Notes: generated by a model not told the origin, from the letters alone. Positions 16,803 to 27,296 are shown, counted from the stretch's first letter. The stretch is DNA of 64,000 nt from Photobacterium sp. TY1-4 (GCF_025398175.1 NZ_CP099734.1:930001-994000); one strand, 5' to 3'. Program-made: numbers and translations.

Positions 16803-19616
16803 ATGCAGAACGGCGTTATGAAGGCTTGGCTTGAGTCTTCACACCTGGCTGGCGCCAATGCAACTTATGTAGAAGACCTCTACGAGTTGTATCTTAGCGA
16901 CCCAGAATTAGTTGACGAAGAGTGGCAGCACGTATTCAGCGAGTTGCCTGTGGTGAATGAGGTTGTTGTCGAACAGCCGCACTCCCGCGTTCGTGATTAT
17001 TTTCGGCGTTTAGCGAAAGAAACAACCCATCTAAGTGCGACCGTCAGCGATCCAGACGTTGATGCCAAGCAGGTTAAGGTATTGCAGTTAATTAACGCAT
17101 ACCGTTTCCGCGGGCATCAGCATGCAAACTTAGACCCGTTAGGCTTATGGCAGCAAGATCGAGTGCCTGATCTCGATCCGGCTTTTCATAACCTGACCCC
17201 AGAGGATTTCAATGAAACCTTCAATGTGGGTTCCTTTGCCGTCGGCAAAGACAGCATGAAGCTTTCAGAAATCTTTGATGCACTGAAGAAGACTTATTGC
17301 GGGTCGATTGGTGCAGAATATATGCACATCACCAACACAGAAGAAAAACGCTGGATCCAACAGCGACTGGAATCTGTGGTTGGTCAGGGTGCATTTACTG
17401 ACGTAGAAAAACTCACTTTCCTGGATGAGCTCACTGCAGCGGAAGGTCTGGAACGTTATCTGGGAGCGAAGTTCCCGGGTGCCAAGCGTTTCTCGCTCGA
17501 AGGCGGCGATGCGATGATCCCGATGGTGAAAGAACTTATCCGCTACGCTGGGACCAATGGGGCCCGCGAAGTTGTCATCGGTATGGCCCACCGCGGTCGT
17601 CTGAATATGCTGGTGAACGTGCTGGGTAAGAAGCCTCAGGATTTGTTTGACGAATTTGCCGGCAAGCATGGTGAGTCCTGGGGGACTGGTGATGTGAAAT
17701 ATCACCAAGGATTCTCGGCAGACTTTGCCACTCCGGGCGGCGACGTGCATTTAGCACTGGCATTCAACCCGTCGCACCTGGAAATTGTCAACCCTGTTGT
17801 CGTCGGCTCGGTCCGTGCGCGCCAGGATCGCCTGGGCGATAAAGACGGCTCTCAGGTTCTGCCAATCACAGTTCACGGTGACTCGGCCATTGCTGGCCAG
17901 GGGGTCGTGGCTGAAACGTTCAATATGTCCCAATCACGGGGCTATCGTGTCGGCGGTACTATCCGTATCGTGGTCAACAACCAAATCGGCTTTACGACCT
18001 CCAACCCGAGCGATACCCGCTCTACGCAATACTGTACCGACATCGCCAAGATGGTCCAGGCGCCAATCTTCCACGTCAATGCTGACGATCCGGAAGCGGT
18101 GGCATTTGTCACCCGCATTGCACTGGATTTCCGCAATACCTTCAAGCGTGATGTGGTCATTGATCTGGTGTGTTACCGCCGCCATGGTCACAACGAAGCA
18201 GATGAGCCGAATGCGACTCAGCCGCTGATGTACCAGAAGATCAAAAAACACCCGACACCGCGCAAGATCTACGCCGATGCCCTGACGGATAAAGGCACGA
18301 TCGAGCTGGAAACGGCCACGGCCCTGATCAACGAGTATCGTGATGCACTGGATCGCGGTGAATGCGTGGTCAAGGAGTGGCGTCCGATGAAGCTGCATTC
18401 CGTCGACTGGTCTCCGTATCTGGGCCATGACTGGACTGTGGATTGGCCGAATGCGGTCGACGCCGAGCGCCTCAACGAACTTGCCCACCGTATCTGCCAG
18501 TTCCCGGAAAGCCACAAGCTGCAGAGCCGGGTACAGAAACTGTACCACGACCGGACGCTGATGGCTGACGGTGAGAAGCCGGTCGACTGGGGGATGGCAG
18601 AAACCTTGGCTTATGCCACCTTGGTTGATGAAGGCAACCGTATCCGGATCACCGGTCAGGACTCCGGTCGCGGTACGTTCTTCCACCGCCATGCCGTGCT
18701 GCATAACCAAAGTGATGCCAGCACCTATATCCCGCTTGCCAATATTCATGACAAACAAGGTCCGTTCCAGGTGTTCGACTCCGTGTTGTCTGAAGAAGCG
18801 GTCCTGGCGTTTGAATATGGTTACGCGACTGCCGAGCCGGGTGGTTTGACGGTTTGGGAAGCTCAGTTTGGTGACTTTGCCAACGGTGCCCAGGTGGTGA
18901 TTGACCAGTTCATCAGCTCCGGTGAGCAGAAGTGGGGCCGGATGTGCGGTCTGACCATGCTGCTGCCGCACGGGTATGAAGGCCAGGGGCCAGAGCACTC
19001 CTCCGCACGTCTAGAGCGTTACCTTCAATTGTGTGCCGAGCAAAACATGCAGGTCATTATTCCGTCGACACCCGCGCAGGTCTATCACATGCTGCGTCGC
19101 CAGGTCGTGCGTCCGATGCGTCGCCCGCTGGTGGTCATGTCGCCGAAATCACTGCTGCGTCACCCGCTGTGTATCTCGTCGATGGACGACCTGGCAAGCG
19201 GCACGTTCCTACCGGCTATCGGTGAGATCGATGCGCTGGATCCGAAGCAAGTGAAACGTGTGGTGCTGTGTTCCGGTAAGGTGTACTACGACCTGCTGGA
19301 ACAGCGTCGCAAGAATGAGCAGACTGATGTTGCCATCGTGCGGATTGAGCAGTTGTACCCATTCCCGAAAGAGGATGTGGAAGCAGCGCTGGCCGATTAT
19401 CAGCACGTGACAGACTTTGTCTGGTGCCAGGAAGAGCCGCAAAACCAGGGTGCTTGGTATTCAAGCCAGCACAACTTCCGCGCGGCGTTGCCAAATGGCG
19501 CAGACTTGACCTATGCAGGCCGAGCGGCTTCTGCATCACCGGCAGTAGGCTACATGTCGGTTCACCTGAAACAACAGAAAGCGTTGGTTGAAGACGCTTT
19601 GACAATAAATGAATAG
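16803..19616 (+). CDS. sucA: 2-oxoglutarate dehydrogenase E1 component
   Basis: Thiamine-diphosphate-dependent decarboxylase of the 2-oxoglutarate dehydrogenase complex. It is 937 residues and collinear with E. coli SucA. The N-terminal E2-binding region (MQNGVMKAWLESSHLAGAN) is followed by RFRGHQHANLDPLG, the ThDP-binding region around HGDSAIAGQGVVAET and NADDPEAVAFV, and the C-terminal transketolase-like domain (GQDSGRGTFFHRHAV, EGQGPEHSS). AGGG precedes the ATG. It follows sdhB after a hairpin and is likely partly co-transcribed with sdh. Confidence 0.98.
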   Translation: MQNGVMKAWLESSHLAGANATYVEDLYELYLSDPELVDEEWQHVFSELPVVNEVVVEQPHSRVRDYFRRLAKETTHLSATVSDPDVDAKQVKVLQLINAYRFRGHQHANLDPLGLWQQDRVPDLDPAFHNLTPEDFNETFNVGSFAVGKDSMKLSEIFDALKKTYCGSIGAEYMHITNTEEKRWIQQRLESVVGQGAFTDVEKLTFLDELTAAEGLERYLGAKFPGAKRFSLEGGDAMIPMVKELIRYAGTNGAREVVIGMAHRGRLNMLVNVLGKKPQDLFDEFAGKHGESWGTGDVKYHQGFSADFATPGGDVHLALAFNPSHLEIVNPVVVGSVRARQDRLGDKDGSQVLPITVHGDSAIAGQGVVAETFNMSQSRGYRVGGTIRIVVNNQIGFTTSNPSDTRSTQYCTDIAKMVQAPIFHVNADDPEAVAFVTRIALDFRNTFKRDVVIDLVCYRRHGHNEADEPNATQPLMYQKIKKHPTPRKIYADALTDKGTIELETATALINEYRDALDRGECVVKEWRPMKLHSVDWSPYLGHDWTVDWPNAVDAERLNELAHRICQFPESHKLQSRVQKLYHDRTLMADGEKPVDWGMAETLAYATLVDEGNRIRITGQDSGRGTFFHRHAVLHNQSDASTYIPLANIHDKQGPFQVFDSVLSEEAVLAFEYGYATAEPGGLTVWEAQFGDFANGAQVVIDQFISSGEQKWGRMCGLTMLLPHGYEGQGPEHSSARLERYLQLCAEQNMQVIIPSTPAQVYHMLRRQVVRPMRRPLVVMSPKSLLRHPLCISSMDDLASGTFLPAIGEIDALDPKQVKRVVLCSGKVYYDLLEQRRKNEQTDVAIVRIEQLYPFPKEDVEAALADYQHVTDFVWCQEEPQNQGAWYSSQHNFRAALPNGADLTYAGRAASASPAVGYMSVHLKQQKALVEDALTINE

Positions 19617-19643
19617 AACTGGAACAAAAAGGACAACGCGGAT

Positions 19644-20861
19644 ATGACAATCGAAATTCTGGTTCCCGATTTACCTGAATCAGTTGCAGATGCAACAGTG
19701 GCGACTTGGCACAAGCAGCCGGGTGATGCCGTGACTCGTGATGAAGTTCTGGTTGATATCGAAACAGATAAAGTCGTGCTGGAAGTACCGGCACCTGAAG
19801 ATGGTGTTCTGGAAGCAATTCTGGAAGCAGAAGGCACCACCGTCCTGACCAAGCAGCTGATCGGCAAAATTAAAGTCGGTGCCGTTGCGGGCGAGCCAAC
19901 GAAAGATGTTCCTGCTGAAGCAGAAGCATCGCCGAACAAGCGCAGCACTGCGGCGCTGGCTGAAGAGAGCAGTGAAGCCCTGAGCCCGGCGGTTCGTCGC
20001 CTGCTGGCTGAGCACGACATTAACCCGGCTGACGTCAAAGGCACCGGTGTCGGTGGTCGCATTACCCGCGAAGACGTGGAAGCGTTCGTGAAAAGCGGCA
20101 AGAAAGCTGCGCCGGCTGTGGCATCTGCCGTTGAAGCGAAAGCTGAAGCGCCACTGGCACTCCGCAGCGAGAAGCGTGTCCCGATGACACGTCTGCGTAA
20201 GCGTGTTGCCGAGCGTCTGCTGGAAGCGAAAAACAGCACGGCGATGCTGACGACGTTCAACGAAGTCAACATGCAGCCAATCATGAACCTGCGTCAGCAG
20301 TACAAAGACATCTTCGAAGAGCGTCATGGCATTCGTCTGGGCTTTATGTCTTTCTACGTGAAGGCTGTGGTGGAAGCGCTGAAGCGTTATCCGGAAGTGA
20401 ACGCGTCGATCGACGGTGATGATATCGTCTACCACAACTATTTCGATGTCAGCATTGCGGTTTCAACGCCGCGCGGTCTGGTGACCCCAGTGCTGCGTGA
20501 CTGTGACAAGCTGAGCTTGGCTGAAATCGAGAAAGGTATCCGTGAGCTGGCGATTAAAGGCCGCGACGGCAAACTGACGGTTGAAGAGCTGACCGGCGGT
20601 AACTTTACCATTACCAACGGTGGTGTGTTTGGCTCGCTGATGTCGACGCCAATCATCAACCCGCCACAAGCGGCAATTCTGGGGATGCACAAAATCCAGG
20701 ATCGTCCGATGGCAGTGAACGGCCAGGTTGAAGTCCTGCCGATGATGTACCTGGCGCTGTCTTACGATCACCGTCTGATCGATGGTAAAGAGTCTGTGGG
20801 TTACCTGGTGACCATCAAAGAACTTCTTGAAGACCCAACACGTCTGCTACTGGACGTTTAA
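19644..20861 (+). CDS. sucB: 2-oxoglutarate dehydrogenase E2 (dihydrolipoyl succinyltransferase)
   Basis: Core of the complex; transfers the succinyl group from lipoyl-lysine to CoA. It is 405 residues. One lipoyl domain (1-80) carries lipoyl-lysine K43 in [12 protein letters not shown] charged/Ala-rich linker follows, then the E1/E3-binding domain (about 110-150, [11 protein letters not shown]) and the catalytic domain with the C-terminal SYDHRLIDG (H376, D380). No lipoamide dehydrogenase gene is nearby, so E3 is probably shared with the pyruvate complex. Confidence 0.98.
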   Translation: MTIEILVPDLPESVADATVATWHKQPGDAVTRDEVLVDIETDKVVLEVPAPEDGVLEAILEAEGTTVLTKQLIGKIKVGAVAGEPTKDVPAEAEASPNKRSTAALAEESSEALSPAVRRLLAEHDINPADVKGTGVGGRITREDVEAFVKSGKKAAPAVASAVEAKAEAPLALRSEKRVPMTRLRKRVAERLLEAKNSTAMLTTFNEVNMQPIMNLRQQYKDIFEERHGIRLGFMSFYVKAVVEALKRYPEVNASIDGDDIVYHNYFDVSIAVSTPRGLVTPVLRDCDKLSLAEIEKGIRELAIKGRDGKLTVEELTGGNFTITNGGVFGSLMSTPIINPPQAAILGMHKIQDRPMAVNGQVEVLPMMYLALSYDHRLIDGKESVGYLVTIKELLEDPTRLLLDV

Positions 20862-20872
20862 TACCTGTGCCT

Positions 20873-20903
20873 GGCCGGGGAAGCTCAACCCCCGGCCTTT
20901 TTT
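20873..20903 (+). terminator. intrinsic terminator between sucB and sucC
   Basis: GGCCGGGG (20873-20880), loop of eight, CCCCGGCC (20890-20897), then six T. This is a strong structure inside what is usually one sdh-suc transcript, so it suggests partial termination, or a separate promoter for sucCD in 20904-20998. Confidence 0.8.
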
Positions 20904-20998
20904 CCGGTACCAGGTAGGACAATAGACGAAGAAATACCCAAGAGTATTTCACATGGAAATAACAAGTCCCAAAGGGATATGAAAACGGATAGAACATC

Positions 20999-22165
20999 AT
21001 GAATCTGCACGAATATCAGGCAAAACAGCTATTTGCTGAATATGGTCTGCCAGTTCCAGAAGGTTATGCTTGCGATACGCCGCAAGAAGCGGCGGAAGCA
21101 GCCGGTAAAATCGGCGGTGACAAGTGGGTTGTTAAATGTCAGGTTCACGCGGGTGGCCGTGGTAAAGCGGGCGGTGTTGAACTGCACGATACCAAAGAAG
21201 GCATTAAGGCATTCGCACAAAAGTGGCTGGGTAAAAAACTGGTGACTTATCAGACAGACGCCAACGGTCAGCCGGTTACCAAAATTCTGGTTGAAGAAGC
21301 GTCAAACATTGCCAACGAACTGTACCTGGGTGCAGTGGTTGACCGTGGCAGCCGCCGTATTGTTTTCATGGCATCGACTGAAGGTGGTGTGGAAATTGAG
21401 AAAGTTGCGGAAGAAACCCCTGAACTGATCCACAAAGCTGCGATTGATCCGCTGGTTGGCCCACAGGCTTACCAGGGTCGTGAACTGGCGTTCAAACTGG
21501 GTCTGAAAGGCGATCAAATCAAGCAATTCACCAAGATCTTTATGGGTCTGGGACAGATGTTTGCCGATTACGATCTGGCGCTGCTGGAAATCAACCCGCT
21601 GGTGATCACCGGTGATGACAACCTGCTGTGCCTGGATGGCAAGATCAACATCGACTCCAACGCGATGTACCGCCAACCAAAACTGCGTGAAATGCACGAT
21701 CCGTCTCAAGAAGATGAGCGTGAAGCACATGCGGCGAAGTGGGAACTGAACTATGTTGCGCTGGACGGCAACATCGGTTGCATGGTGAACGGCGCGGGCC
21801 TCGCGATGGGGACCATGGACATCGTCAACCTGCACGGCGGTAAGCCTGCGAACTTCCTGGACGTTGGTGGCGGCGCGACCAAAGAGCGTGTCACGGAAGC
21901 GTTCAAGATCATTCTGTCTGACAGCAATGTAAAAGCGGTACTGGTGAATATCTTCGGTGGTATCGTTCGTTGTGATCTGATTGCGGAAGGGATCATCGGT
22001 GCCGTCGAGGAAGTCGGTGTTGAAGTACCGGTTGTGGTACGCCTGGAAGGTAACAATGCTGAACTTGGCGCAGAAACGCTGGCTAAGAGTGGCCTGAACA
22101 TTATTGCTGCGACATCCCTAACTGAAGCAGCGGAAAAAGTAGTTGCTGCAGCGGAGGGTAAATAA
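20999..22165 (+). CDS. sucC: succinyl-CoA synthetase beta subunit
   Basis: With SucD it converts succinyl-CoA to succinate while making ATP or GTP. The 388 residues have the ATP-grasp domain at the N-terminus ([27 protein letters not shown]) and the CoA-ligase domain with GGATKERV and [10 protein letters not shown]. The stop overlaps the sucD start (TAATG). Confidence 0.98.
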   Translation: MNLHEYQAKQLFAEYGLPVPEGYACDTPQEAAEAAGKIGGDKWVVKCQVHAGGRGKAGGVELHDTKEGIKAFAQKWLGKKLVTYQTDANGQPVTKILVEEASNIANELYLGAVVDRGSRRIVFMASTEGGVEIEKVAEETPELIHKAAIDPLVGPQAYQGRELAFKLGLKGDQIKQFTKIFMGLGQMFADYDLALLEINPLVITGDDNLLCLDGKINIDSNAMYRQPKLREMHDPSQEDEREAHAAKWELNYVALDGNIGCMVNGAGLAMGTMDIVNLHGGKPANFLDVGGGATKERVTEAFKIILSDSNVKAVLVNIFGGIVRCDLIAEGIIGAVEEVGVEVPVVVRLEGNNAELGAETLAKSGLNIIAATSLTEAAEKVVAAAEGK

Positions 22166-23037
22166 TGTCCATCCTAATTAACAAAGATACTAAAGTCATT
22201 TGTCAGGGTTTCACTGGCGGTCAGGGCACATTCCACTCAGAGCAAGCCATTGCGTACGGTACGCAAATGGTTGGCGGTGTGTCTCCGGGTAAAGGCGGTA
22301 CAACGCATTTGGGTCTGCCGGTATTCAACACAGTTCGCGAAGCGGTTGAAGCAACCGGTGCAACAGCCTCTGTGATCTACGTTCCGGCGCCTTTCTGCAA
22401 AGATGCGATCCTGGAAGCGATCGATGCTGGCATCAAGCTGATCGTGACCATTACTGAAGGGATCCCGACGCTGGACATGCTGGACGTGAAAGTACGTCTG
22501 GACGAAGCGGGCGTCCGTATGATCGGTCCAAACTGTCCGGGTGTGATCACGCCGGACGAGTGTAAGATCGGTATCATGCCGGGTCATATCCACAAGGCGG
22601 GTAAAGTGGGCATCGTGTCTCGCTCAGGTACCCTGACTTACGAAGCCGTGAAGCAAACGACCGACGAAGGTTTCGGCCAGTCCACTTGTGTCGGTATCGG
22701 TGGTGACCCAATCCCGGGTTCGAACTTCATCGATATTCTGGCGCTGTTCGAAAAAGATCCGGCGACCGAAGCGATTGTGATGATCGGTGAGATCGGCGGC
22801 ACAGCGGAAGAAGAAGCGGCGGCTTACATTAAAGAGCACGTCACCAAGCCGGTTGTATCTTACATCGCAGGTGTAACGGCGCCTCCGGGTAAACGTATGG
22901 GCCACGCGGGTGCGATCATCTCTGGCGGTAAAGGGACGGCGGACGACAAGTTCCAGGCGCTGGAAGCGGCAGGCGTGAAAACCGTGAAGAGCCTGGCCGA
23001 CATTGGCAAGGCACTGCGTGAAGTGACGGGCTGGTAA
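22165..23037 (+). CDS. sucD: succinyl-CoA synthetase alpha subunit
   Basis: Carries the phosphohistidine intermediate and the CoA site. It is 290 residues. The CoA-binding Rossmann domain is at the N-terminus ([14 protein letters not shown]), and the active-site histidine is H247 in GHAGAII. It is coupled to sucC by a one-base overlap and ends the operon before a strong terminator. Confidence 0.98.
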   Translation: MSILINKDTKVICQGFTGGQGTFHSEQAIAYGTQMVGGVSPGKGGTTHLGLPVFNTVREAVEATGATASVIYVPAPFCKDAILEAIDAGIKLIVTITEGIPTLDMLDVKVRLDEAGVRMIGPNCPGVITPDECKIGIMPGHIHKAGKVGIVSRSGTLTYEAVKQTTDEGFGQSTCVGIGGDPIPGSNFIDILALFEKDPATEAIVMIGEIGGTAEEEAAAYIKEHVTKPVVSYIAGVTAPPGKRMGHAGAIISGGKGTADDKFQALEAAGVKTVKSLADIGKALREVTGW

Positions 23038-23065
23038 GCCTTTCCGTCACCGACTATGTAGCAAA

Positions 23066-23101
23066 AACCGTGCCCCGGTTTGACGGGGCGCGGTTTTTTT
23101 A
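23066..23101. terminator. terminator after sucD
   Basis: A long stem of AACCGTGCCCCG with CGGGGCGCGGTT (one mismatch, 23067-23095) is followed by seven T. Five A on the left side may also help stop leftward transcripts from the CoA-transferase genes. Confidence 0.92.
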
Positions 23102-23176
23102 TGCCTCTTTTCTGTGTTTGATGAGTGGCGGTCTATGCACACCGCGTGTCCGGTTGACCGGGCTGCGCAGTCATGA

Positions 23177-23848
23177 TCAGGCAACCATGGGGTTGAGGGT
23201 TGCGCTGACAATGAACGGCGCATCGGTTGCAGCTTCGATGTCTGCGACGGTATAACCCGGTGCGATCTCGGTCAGTACCAGTCCTTCAGGTGAGACGACA
23301 AACACGGCCATCTCGGTGATGATGAGATTCACCTGACCCGCAGCCGTGAGGGGTAAGCTGCAATGGGACAGGATTTTGGGTTGTCCCTTCACGGTATGCT
23401 CCATCGCCACAATCACTTTCCTGGCACCCACCACCAAGTCCATGGCCCCGCCCATCCCGGGCACCATTTTCCCCGGGATGATCCAACTGGCTAAATTTCC
23501 CTGCGTATCGACCTGAAGCGCACCCAGAACGGTGACATCCACGTGTCCGCCGCGAATGATGGCAAATGAGTCTGCGCTGTTGAAATAACAGGCTCCGGGA
23601 ATCGCTGTGATTGCTTGTCCGCCGGCATTGACCAAATCCGGATCGTGGTTGTCGGCATCGGCGAGGGCCTGGATCCCCAGCAGGCCGTTTTCGGATTGGA
23701 ACAGTACTTCAATGTCGGCGTCAATTTCATCAGCAACCAAAGAGGGCAGCCCTATTCCGAGGTTGACAATATCGCCATCCCGAAGCTCCCGGGCAACCCG
23801 CCGGGCGATAGTCCGGCGAGCGTGTTCTTTATCGGTAATCGTTGACAT
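23177..23848 (-). CDS. atoA: 3-oxoacid (acetate/acetoacetate) CoA-transferase subunit B
   Basis: Beta subunit of a heteromeric CoA-transferase that moves CoA between acyl donors and short-chain 3-oxo or fatty acids. It is 223 residues. The catalytic glutamate is E53 in QSENGLLG, and the glycine-rich region PGMGGAMDLV follows. It lies 3 bp after its partner subunit, so the two form a transcription and translation unit. The symbol is by family (AtoA/ScoB type); acetoacetate versus another short-chain acid cannot be told from sequence alone. Confidence 0.88.
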   Translation of the reverse strand: MSTITDKEHARRTIARRVARELRDGDIVNLGIGLPSLVADEIDADIEVLFQSENGLLGIQALADADNHDPDLVNAGGQAITAIPGACYFNSADSFAIIRGGHVDVTVLGALQVDTQGNLASWIIPGKMVPGMGGAMDLVVGARKVIVAMEHTVKGQPKILSHCSLPLTAAGQVNLIITEMAVFVVSPEGLVLTEIAPGYTVADIEAATDAPFIVSATLNPMVA

Positions 23849-23851
23849 GAT

Positions 23852-24505
23852 TCAGGCCTCCTGGTGGTAGATGTGATCGACAAACAAGCCGGGGGTGTGG
23901 ATGCTTTCTGCTTCGATCGCACCGGCCGCAACCAGTTCGTGGGCTTCGACAATCACGGTTTCAGCAGCCATCGCCATCAGCGGATTGAAATTTTGTGTGG
24001 TCCGTCGATAAAAGGTGTTGCCTTTGCTGTCGACGACAGAGCCGTGGATCAGCGCCAGATCCGCCCGCAATGGTTTTTCGAGTAAAAACATCTCGCCGTC
24101 GACCTCGATCACCGGCTTGCCTTCGGCAATGACGGTGCCAAGGCCGGTCGGGGTCAGCACGCCGCCCAATCCGGCACCGGCTGCCCGGATCCGCTCGGCC
24201 AGGGTGCCCTGCGGGATCAGGTCAACTTCAAGCGCTTTAGCTACCATTTGACGCCCGGTTTCCGGGTTGGTACCGATATGGGATGCCAGTAATCGGCGGA
24301 CGCGCTTGGCGGCAATGAGGCGCCCGGAACCCGAGGTCGGGGTGCCGGTGTCGGTGGTGATCAAGGTTAAATTCTTCACCTGGCTGTCCAGCAGGATGTC
24401 AATCAGGTGCTCCGGGGCACCGTTGGCCATAAATCCGCCAATCATCACGGTCATGCCGTCATGGAGCTGGGCCTGGATGTCGTGTTGGTTGATACGCTTA
24501 TTCAT
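23852..24505 (-). CDS. atoD: 3-oxoacid (acetate/acetoacetate) CoA-transferase subunit A
   Basis: Alpha subunit of the same enzyme, 217 residues. The family's GGF-type N-terminal segment (MIGGFMANGAPEHLI) and the glycine-rich GAGLGGVLTPTGLGT are present. It is first in the atoDA pair, with about 205 bp of upstream DNA separating it from the LysR gene on the same strand. Together with the permease at 25914 it should allow uptake and activation of short-chain acids. Confidence 0.88.
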   Translation of the reverse strand: MNKRINQHDIQAQLHDGMTVMIGGFMANGAPEHLIDILLDSQVKNLTLITTDTGTPTSGSGRLIAAKRVRRLLASHIGTNPETGRQMVAKALEVDLIPQGTLAERIRAAGAGLGGVLTPTGLGTVIAEGKPVIEVDGEMFLLEKPLRADLALIHGSVVDSKGNTFYRRTTQNFNPLMAMAAETVIVEAHELVAAGAIEAESIHTPGLFVDHIYHQEA

Positions 24506-24710
24506 TGCTCTTGCCTCAAACAGTGCGCAGCGCTACAGCCAGATGCAGCCGCGGCTCGCTCAGAATATTTGTCGGGTTTCTCTGAGTGTATGGGGGGCAG
24601 GGGCGGAGGTGTTAGCGCCATTGCGGCAAAGCCAATTTGCGAAAATGCAAGCGTCGGTGTTCACTGGATTGATGTCGGCGAAACGCAGAGATGGATCCGC
24701 CAACCCAAAA
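24506..24710. promoter_or_regulatory. upstream region of atoDA with TTGC/GCAA repeats
   Basis: This spacer contains TTGCGGCAA (24621-24629) and TTGC-N6-GCAA (24637-24650), two dyads that could be operator sites for the adjacent LysR protein. No clear -35/-10 pair was fixed. Confidence 0.3.
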
Positions 24711-25604
24711 CTAGCCTGGGGCTCGCTCCAGCAAGAAGGCCTTAAAACTACTGGCTGCCGCCGACGCGCGTTGTGGCGGGTAATAGTACAGGTTGAGGCT
24801 CCAGGTGCTGGTGCCGTAGTCGCTGAATAAAGGGACTAAGTCACCGTGCTGAATGTCGTCCCGGACCACGAATTCGGGCAAATAACCGATCCCCGCCCCG
24901 CTTTTCACCCCTTGCAGCAGGAGATCGCTGTCATTGACCTCCAGGGTCTTCGGGATCTTGATCATCTGGGTTTCCGGGCCGCAGGTAAATATCCAGTCGT
25001 TGCTGCCGGTCAGCGTGGAGGCAAACAAGCATCGGTGATGGCTCAGTGCCTCGGGAGAGCACGGGGTTCCGAATGATGCCAGATATGCTGGTGAGGCGAC
25101 GGGCACGAACGGGCATTGCATGAGCTCCCGGCGGACCAGATGAAGATCCTGCTCACGGTAGCCCTGATAGGTGGCATTGGCGCTGATCATCAAGTCCGCT
25201 TCACCGGCATGATCTAGCGCCCAGGGGGTGATATTTAATGAGAAGGTGACGTGGGGTTGCTGGGTCAGATAATCGCTGATGTCGCGCATCAGGTAATGGT
25301 TGGCATACACGGGGGTGCAGGCAATATTGATGTGTCCCTTGTCGTGCTCCTGATAGTCGAGCAGGGACTGTTGAATATGGTTGGCACTATCAACCAGCGG
25401 CGCAAATTCATCAAACAGTTTTTGTCCGGCTGGGGTCGGGGTCAGCAGTTTGTTGGTCCGCCGAAGCAGTGGCATGCCGAACTGCGACTCCAGGCTTTGC
25501 AGCCAGCGACTGCCGGCAGAGACGGAAATCTCGAATTTCCGCGAAGCGGCCGAGATTGAACCACAGCGTATAACGTTGACGAAAAAAGCCATCTTATCCA
25601 GCAT
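24711..25604 (-). CDS. LysR-family transcriptional regulator
   Basis: A 297-residue LysR-type regulator. The N-terminal winged helix (about 1-60; CGSISAASRKFEISVSAGSR in the recognition region) precedes a periplasmic-binding-protein-like effector domain (about 90-295). AAGGGA precedes the ATG. It lies between the atoE-type permease and atoDA, all on one strand, so it most likely controls this module. E. coli instead uses the AtoSC two-component system. The effector is unknown. Confidence 0.85.
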   Translation of the reverse strand: MLDKMAFFVNVIRCGSISAASRKFEISVSAGSRWLQSLESQFGMPLLRRTNKLLTPTPAGQKLFDEFAPLVDSANHIQQSLLDYQEHDKGHINIACTPVYANHYLMRDISDYLTQQPHVTFSLNITPWALDHAGEADLMISANATYQGYREQDLHLVRRELMQCPFVPVASPAYLASFGTPCSPEALSHHRCLFASTLTGSNDWIFTCGPETQMIKIPKTLEVNDSDLLLQGVKSGAGIGYLPEFVVRDDIQHGDLVPLFSDYGTSTWSLNLYYYPPQRASAAASSFKAFLLERAPG

Positions 25605-25913
25605 GAGATCCCTTTTGCTTGATAATTATTGGATACAGCGGCCGGTATGAGACTTATCCCCCGTCTCATGCCGGACATGTTTGTCGGTTCTTTTCGGCCA
25701 GTGTTCAGCGGAACTGTCCTGTCAGCGAAAGGAACACAGTGGGGTAATGTAACTGATATGTTAAGTGATATCAGTGATATCGGCTGGGATCTGAGGATGG
25801 AGCGGGAAGGTGCGTCTGAGAAGGCAGGTCATCCGCGGGCGAGTAAGAGCCAATGCCTGTTTACAGAAGCGGCCTGCCCGGCGATAAGTCCGGCAGGCCG
25901 TTGGTGGAGTCGA
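25605..25913. other. 309-bp intergenic region with inverted and direct repeats
   Basis: No gene seen. Three structures stand out. A 12-bp inverted repeat (CCGGTATGAGAC 25642-25653, GTCTCATGCCGG 25663-25674) lies 38 bp upstream of the LysR start. A tandem 9-bp repeat AGTGATATC (25764-25772, 25773-25781) is preceded by the related ACTGATATG (25752-25760). A 9-bp hairpin CGGCCTGCC/GGCAGGCCG (25870-25900) lies just after the permease stop. The first two may be regulator sites; the last may be the permease transcript end, although it lacks a T run. Confidence 0.5.
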
Positions 25914-27296
25914 TCAGAGCAGAACGAGTCCCAGACTGATGATCAGGCCGGAAGCCAGCAGTGCAATCAGACAATAGCCCATGATGTCTTTGGCGTTTAA
26001 CCCGGCAATACTTAAAGCTGGCAGGGCCCAGAACGGCTGGATCATATTGGTCCAGGCATCGCCCCAGGCAATCGCCATCGCGGTTTTTGCCCCCGGGACG
26101 CCCAGCGCTTCACCGGCCGGCATCATGATCGGAGCCTGAACCGCCCATTGGCCACCCCCGGAAGGCACGAAGAAGTTGACGATCCCGGCGCTCAGGAAGG
26201 TGAACAATGGAAAAGTGTCAGGCGTGGAGATACTGACGAACCAATCAGACACCGCTCCGGCCAGGGAGATCCCTTCCGGGCCTTTGGCCACCATCATCCC
26301 CATGATCCCGGCATAAAATGGAAACTGCAGCAAAATTCCGGCGGTGTTTTTGGTGCCTTCCGCGACTGCGGCGATCAAGCGCTTGGGAGAGTCGTGCAGG
26401 AGGATCGCGGTGAACAGGAAAATAAAGTTCACGATATTCAGGTTCAGTGCAAATCCGTGCTCGGCAAAATAACTGATGATGTAGCTAAAGCCGAGCAGGG
26501 CCAGTAAGCGGTTGACCCAGGGGCTGTGCTCCAGTTTTTCGGCGGGCGTCAGGTCGTGCGATGGCTGTGCTGGCGACGGCTCTGTTAAGAGCACCGGATC
26601 GATGGTCACCACCTCGCTGGCACGGCTCGGGTGCATGGCCTTATTGAGCAGCGGGATCACCAACAGCATGACCGCCACGATCAATAGGTTTGATGCCGAA
26701 AAGAGGGTTTCACCAGTCGGAATAGCCTGTGAGACCGCCCCGGCGGTGACGACTTCCAGATTACTCCCGCTGGCCAGCGCGAGTGGGATCGAGCCGGACA
26801 GGCCGGCATGCCAGAACAGGAAGCCGGTATAGGCCGAGGCAATCAGCAGGCGATAGTCGACCCCTTTGACTTTTGCCGCCAGCTCCCGGGCAAAAATGGC
26901 CCCGACCACCAGACCAAATCCCCAGTTGATCCAGCAGGCAATGGCACTGACGATTGTGACGATGAAGATTGCGTGGCCCGGGGTTTTCGCCGTCATCGCC
27001 AGATAGGCCAGGCCGCGTTTGAACACCGGTGCAGAGGCCATCGCATGGCCGGTGACGACCACCATCGCCATTTGCATCGCAAACTTGAGCAGGTTCCAGA
27101 ACCCCCCGGCAAAGGCATCGACCATTTGCATTGGACTTTGTTGGGTGACTGGCATCGCGATGAGAAAGACCACAAGGGTCAGGATGGCGGCAAACAAAAA
27201 GGGATCGGGGAGGTAGCGTTGTACCAGGGTCGTGCACAGGAACGAAAAGCGTTGCAACAGTGTGGGCTGTTGATAGCCAACAGTTTCAGTCGACAT
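25914..27296 (-). CDS. atoE: AtoE-type short-chain fatty acid permease
   Basis: A 460-residue inner-membrane protein with about ten to twelve hydrophobic segments, matching the TIGR00366/AtoE short-chain fatty acid transporter family. Family segments include INWGFGLVVGAIFARE, FVPSGGGQWAVQ and AIAWGDAWTNMIQPFWALP. It probably imports acetoacetate, butyrate or similar acids for the CoA-transferase encoded downstream. AAGGAG lies 5 bases before the ATG. It is first in a leftward series with the LysR gene and atoDA. Confidence 0.88.
   Translation of the reverse strand: MSTETVGYQQPTLLQRFSFLCTTLVQRYLPDPFLFAAILTLVVFLIAMPVTQQSPMQMVDAFAGGFWNLLKFAMQMAMVVVTGHAMASAPVFKRGLAYLAMTAKTPGHAIFIVTIVSAIACWINWGFGLVVGAIFARELAAKVKGVDYRLLIASAYTGFLFWHAGLSGSIPLALASGSNLEVVTAGAVSQAIPTGETLFSASNLLIVAVMLLVIPLLNKAMHPSRASEVVTIDPVLLTEPSPAQPSHDLTPAEKLEHSPWVNRLLALLGFSYIISYFAEHGFALNLNIVNFIFLFTAILLHDSPKRLIAAVAEGTKNTAGILLQFPFYAGIMGMMVAKGPEGISLAGAVSDWFVSISTPDTFPLFTFLSAGIVNFFVPSGGGQWAVQAPIMMPAGEALGVPGAKTAMAIAWGDAWTNMIQPFWALPALSIAGLNAKDIMGYCLIALLASGLIISLGLVLL

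Noticed and set aside
17934..18998. 354-codon leftward open frame antisense to sucA
   Set aside because: Antisense shadow of a strongly conserved gene; no initiation signals.
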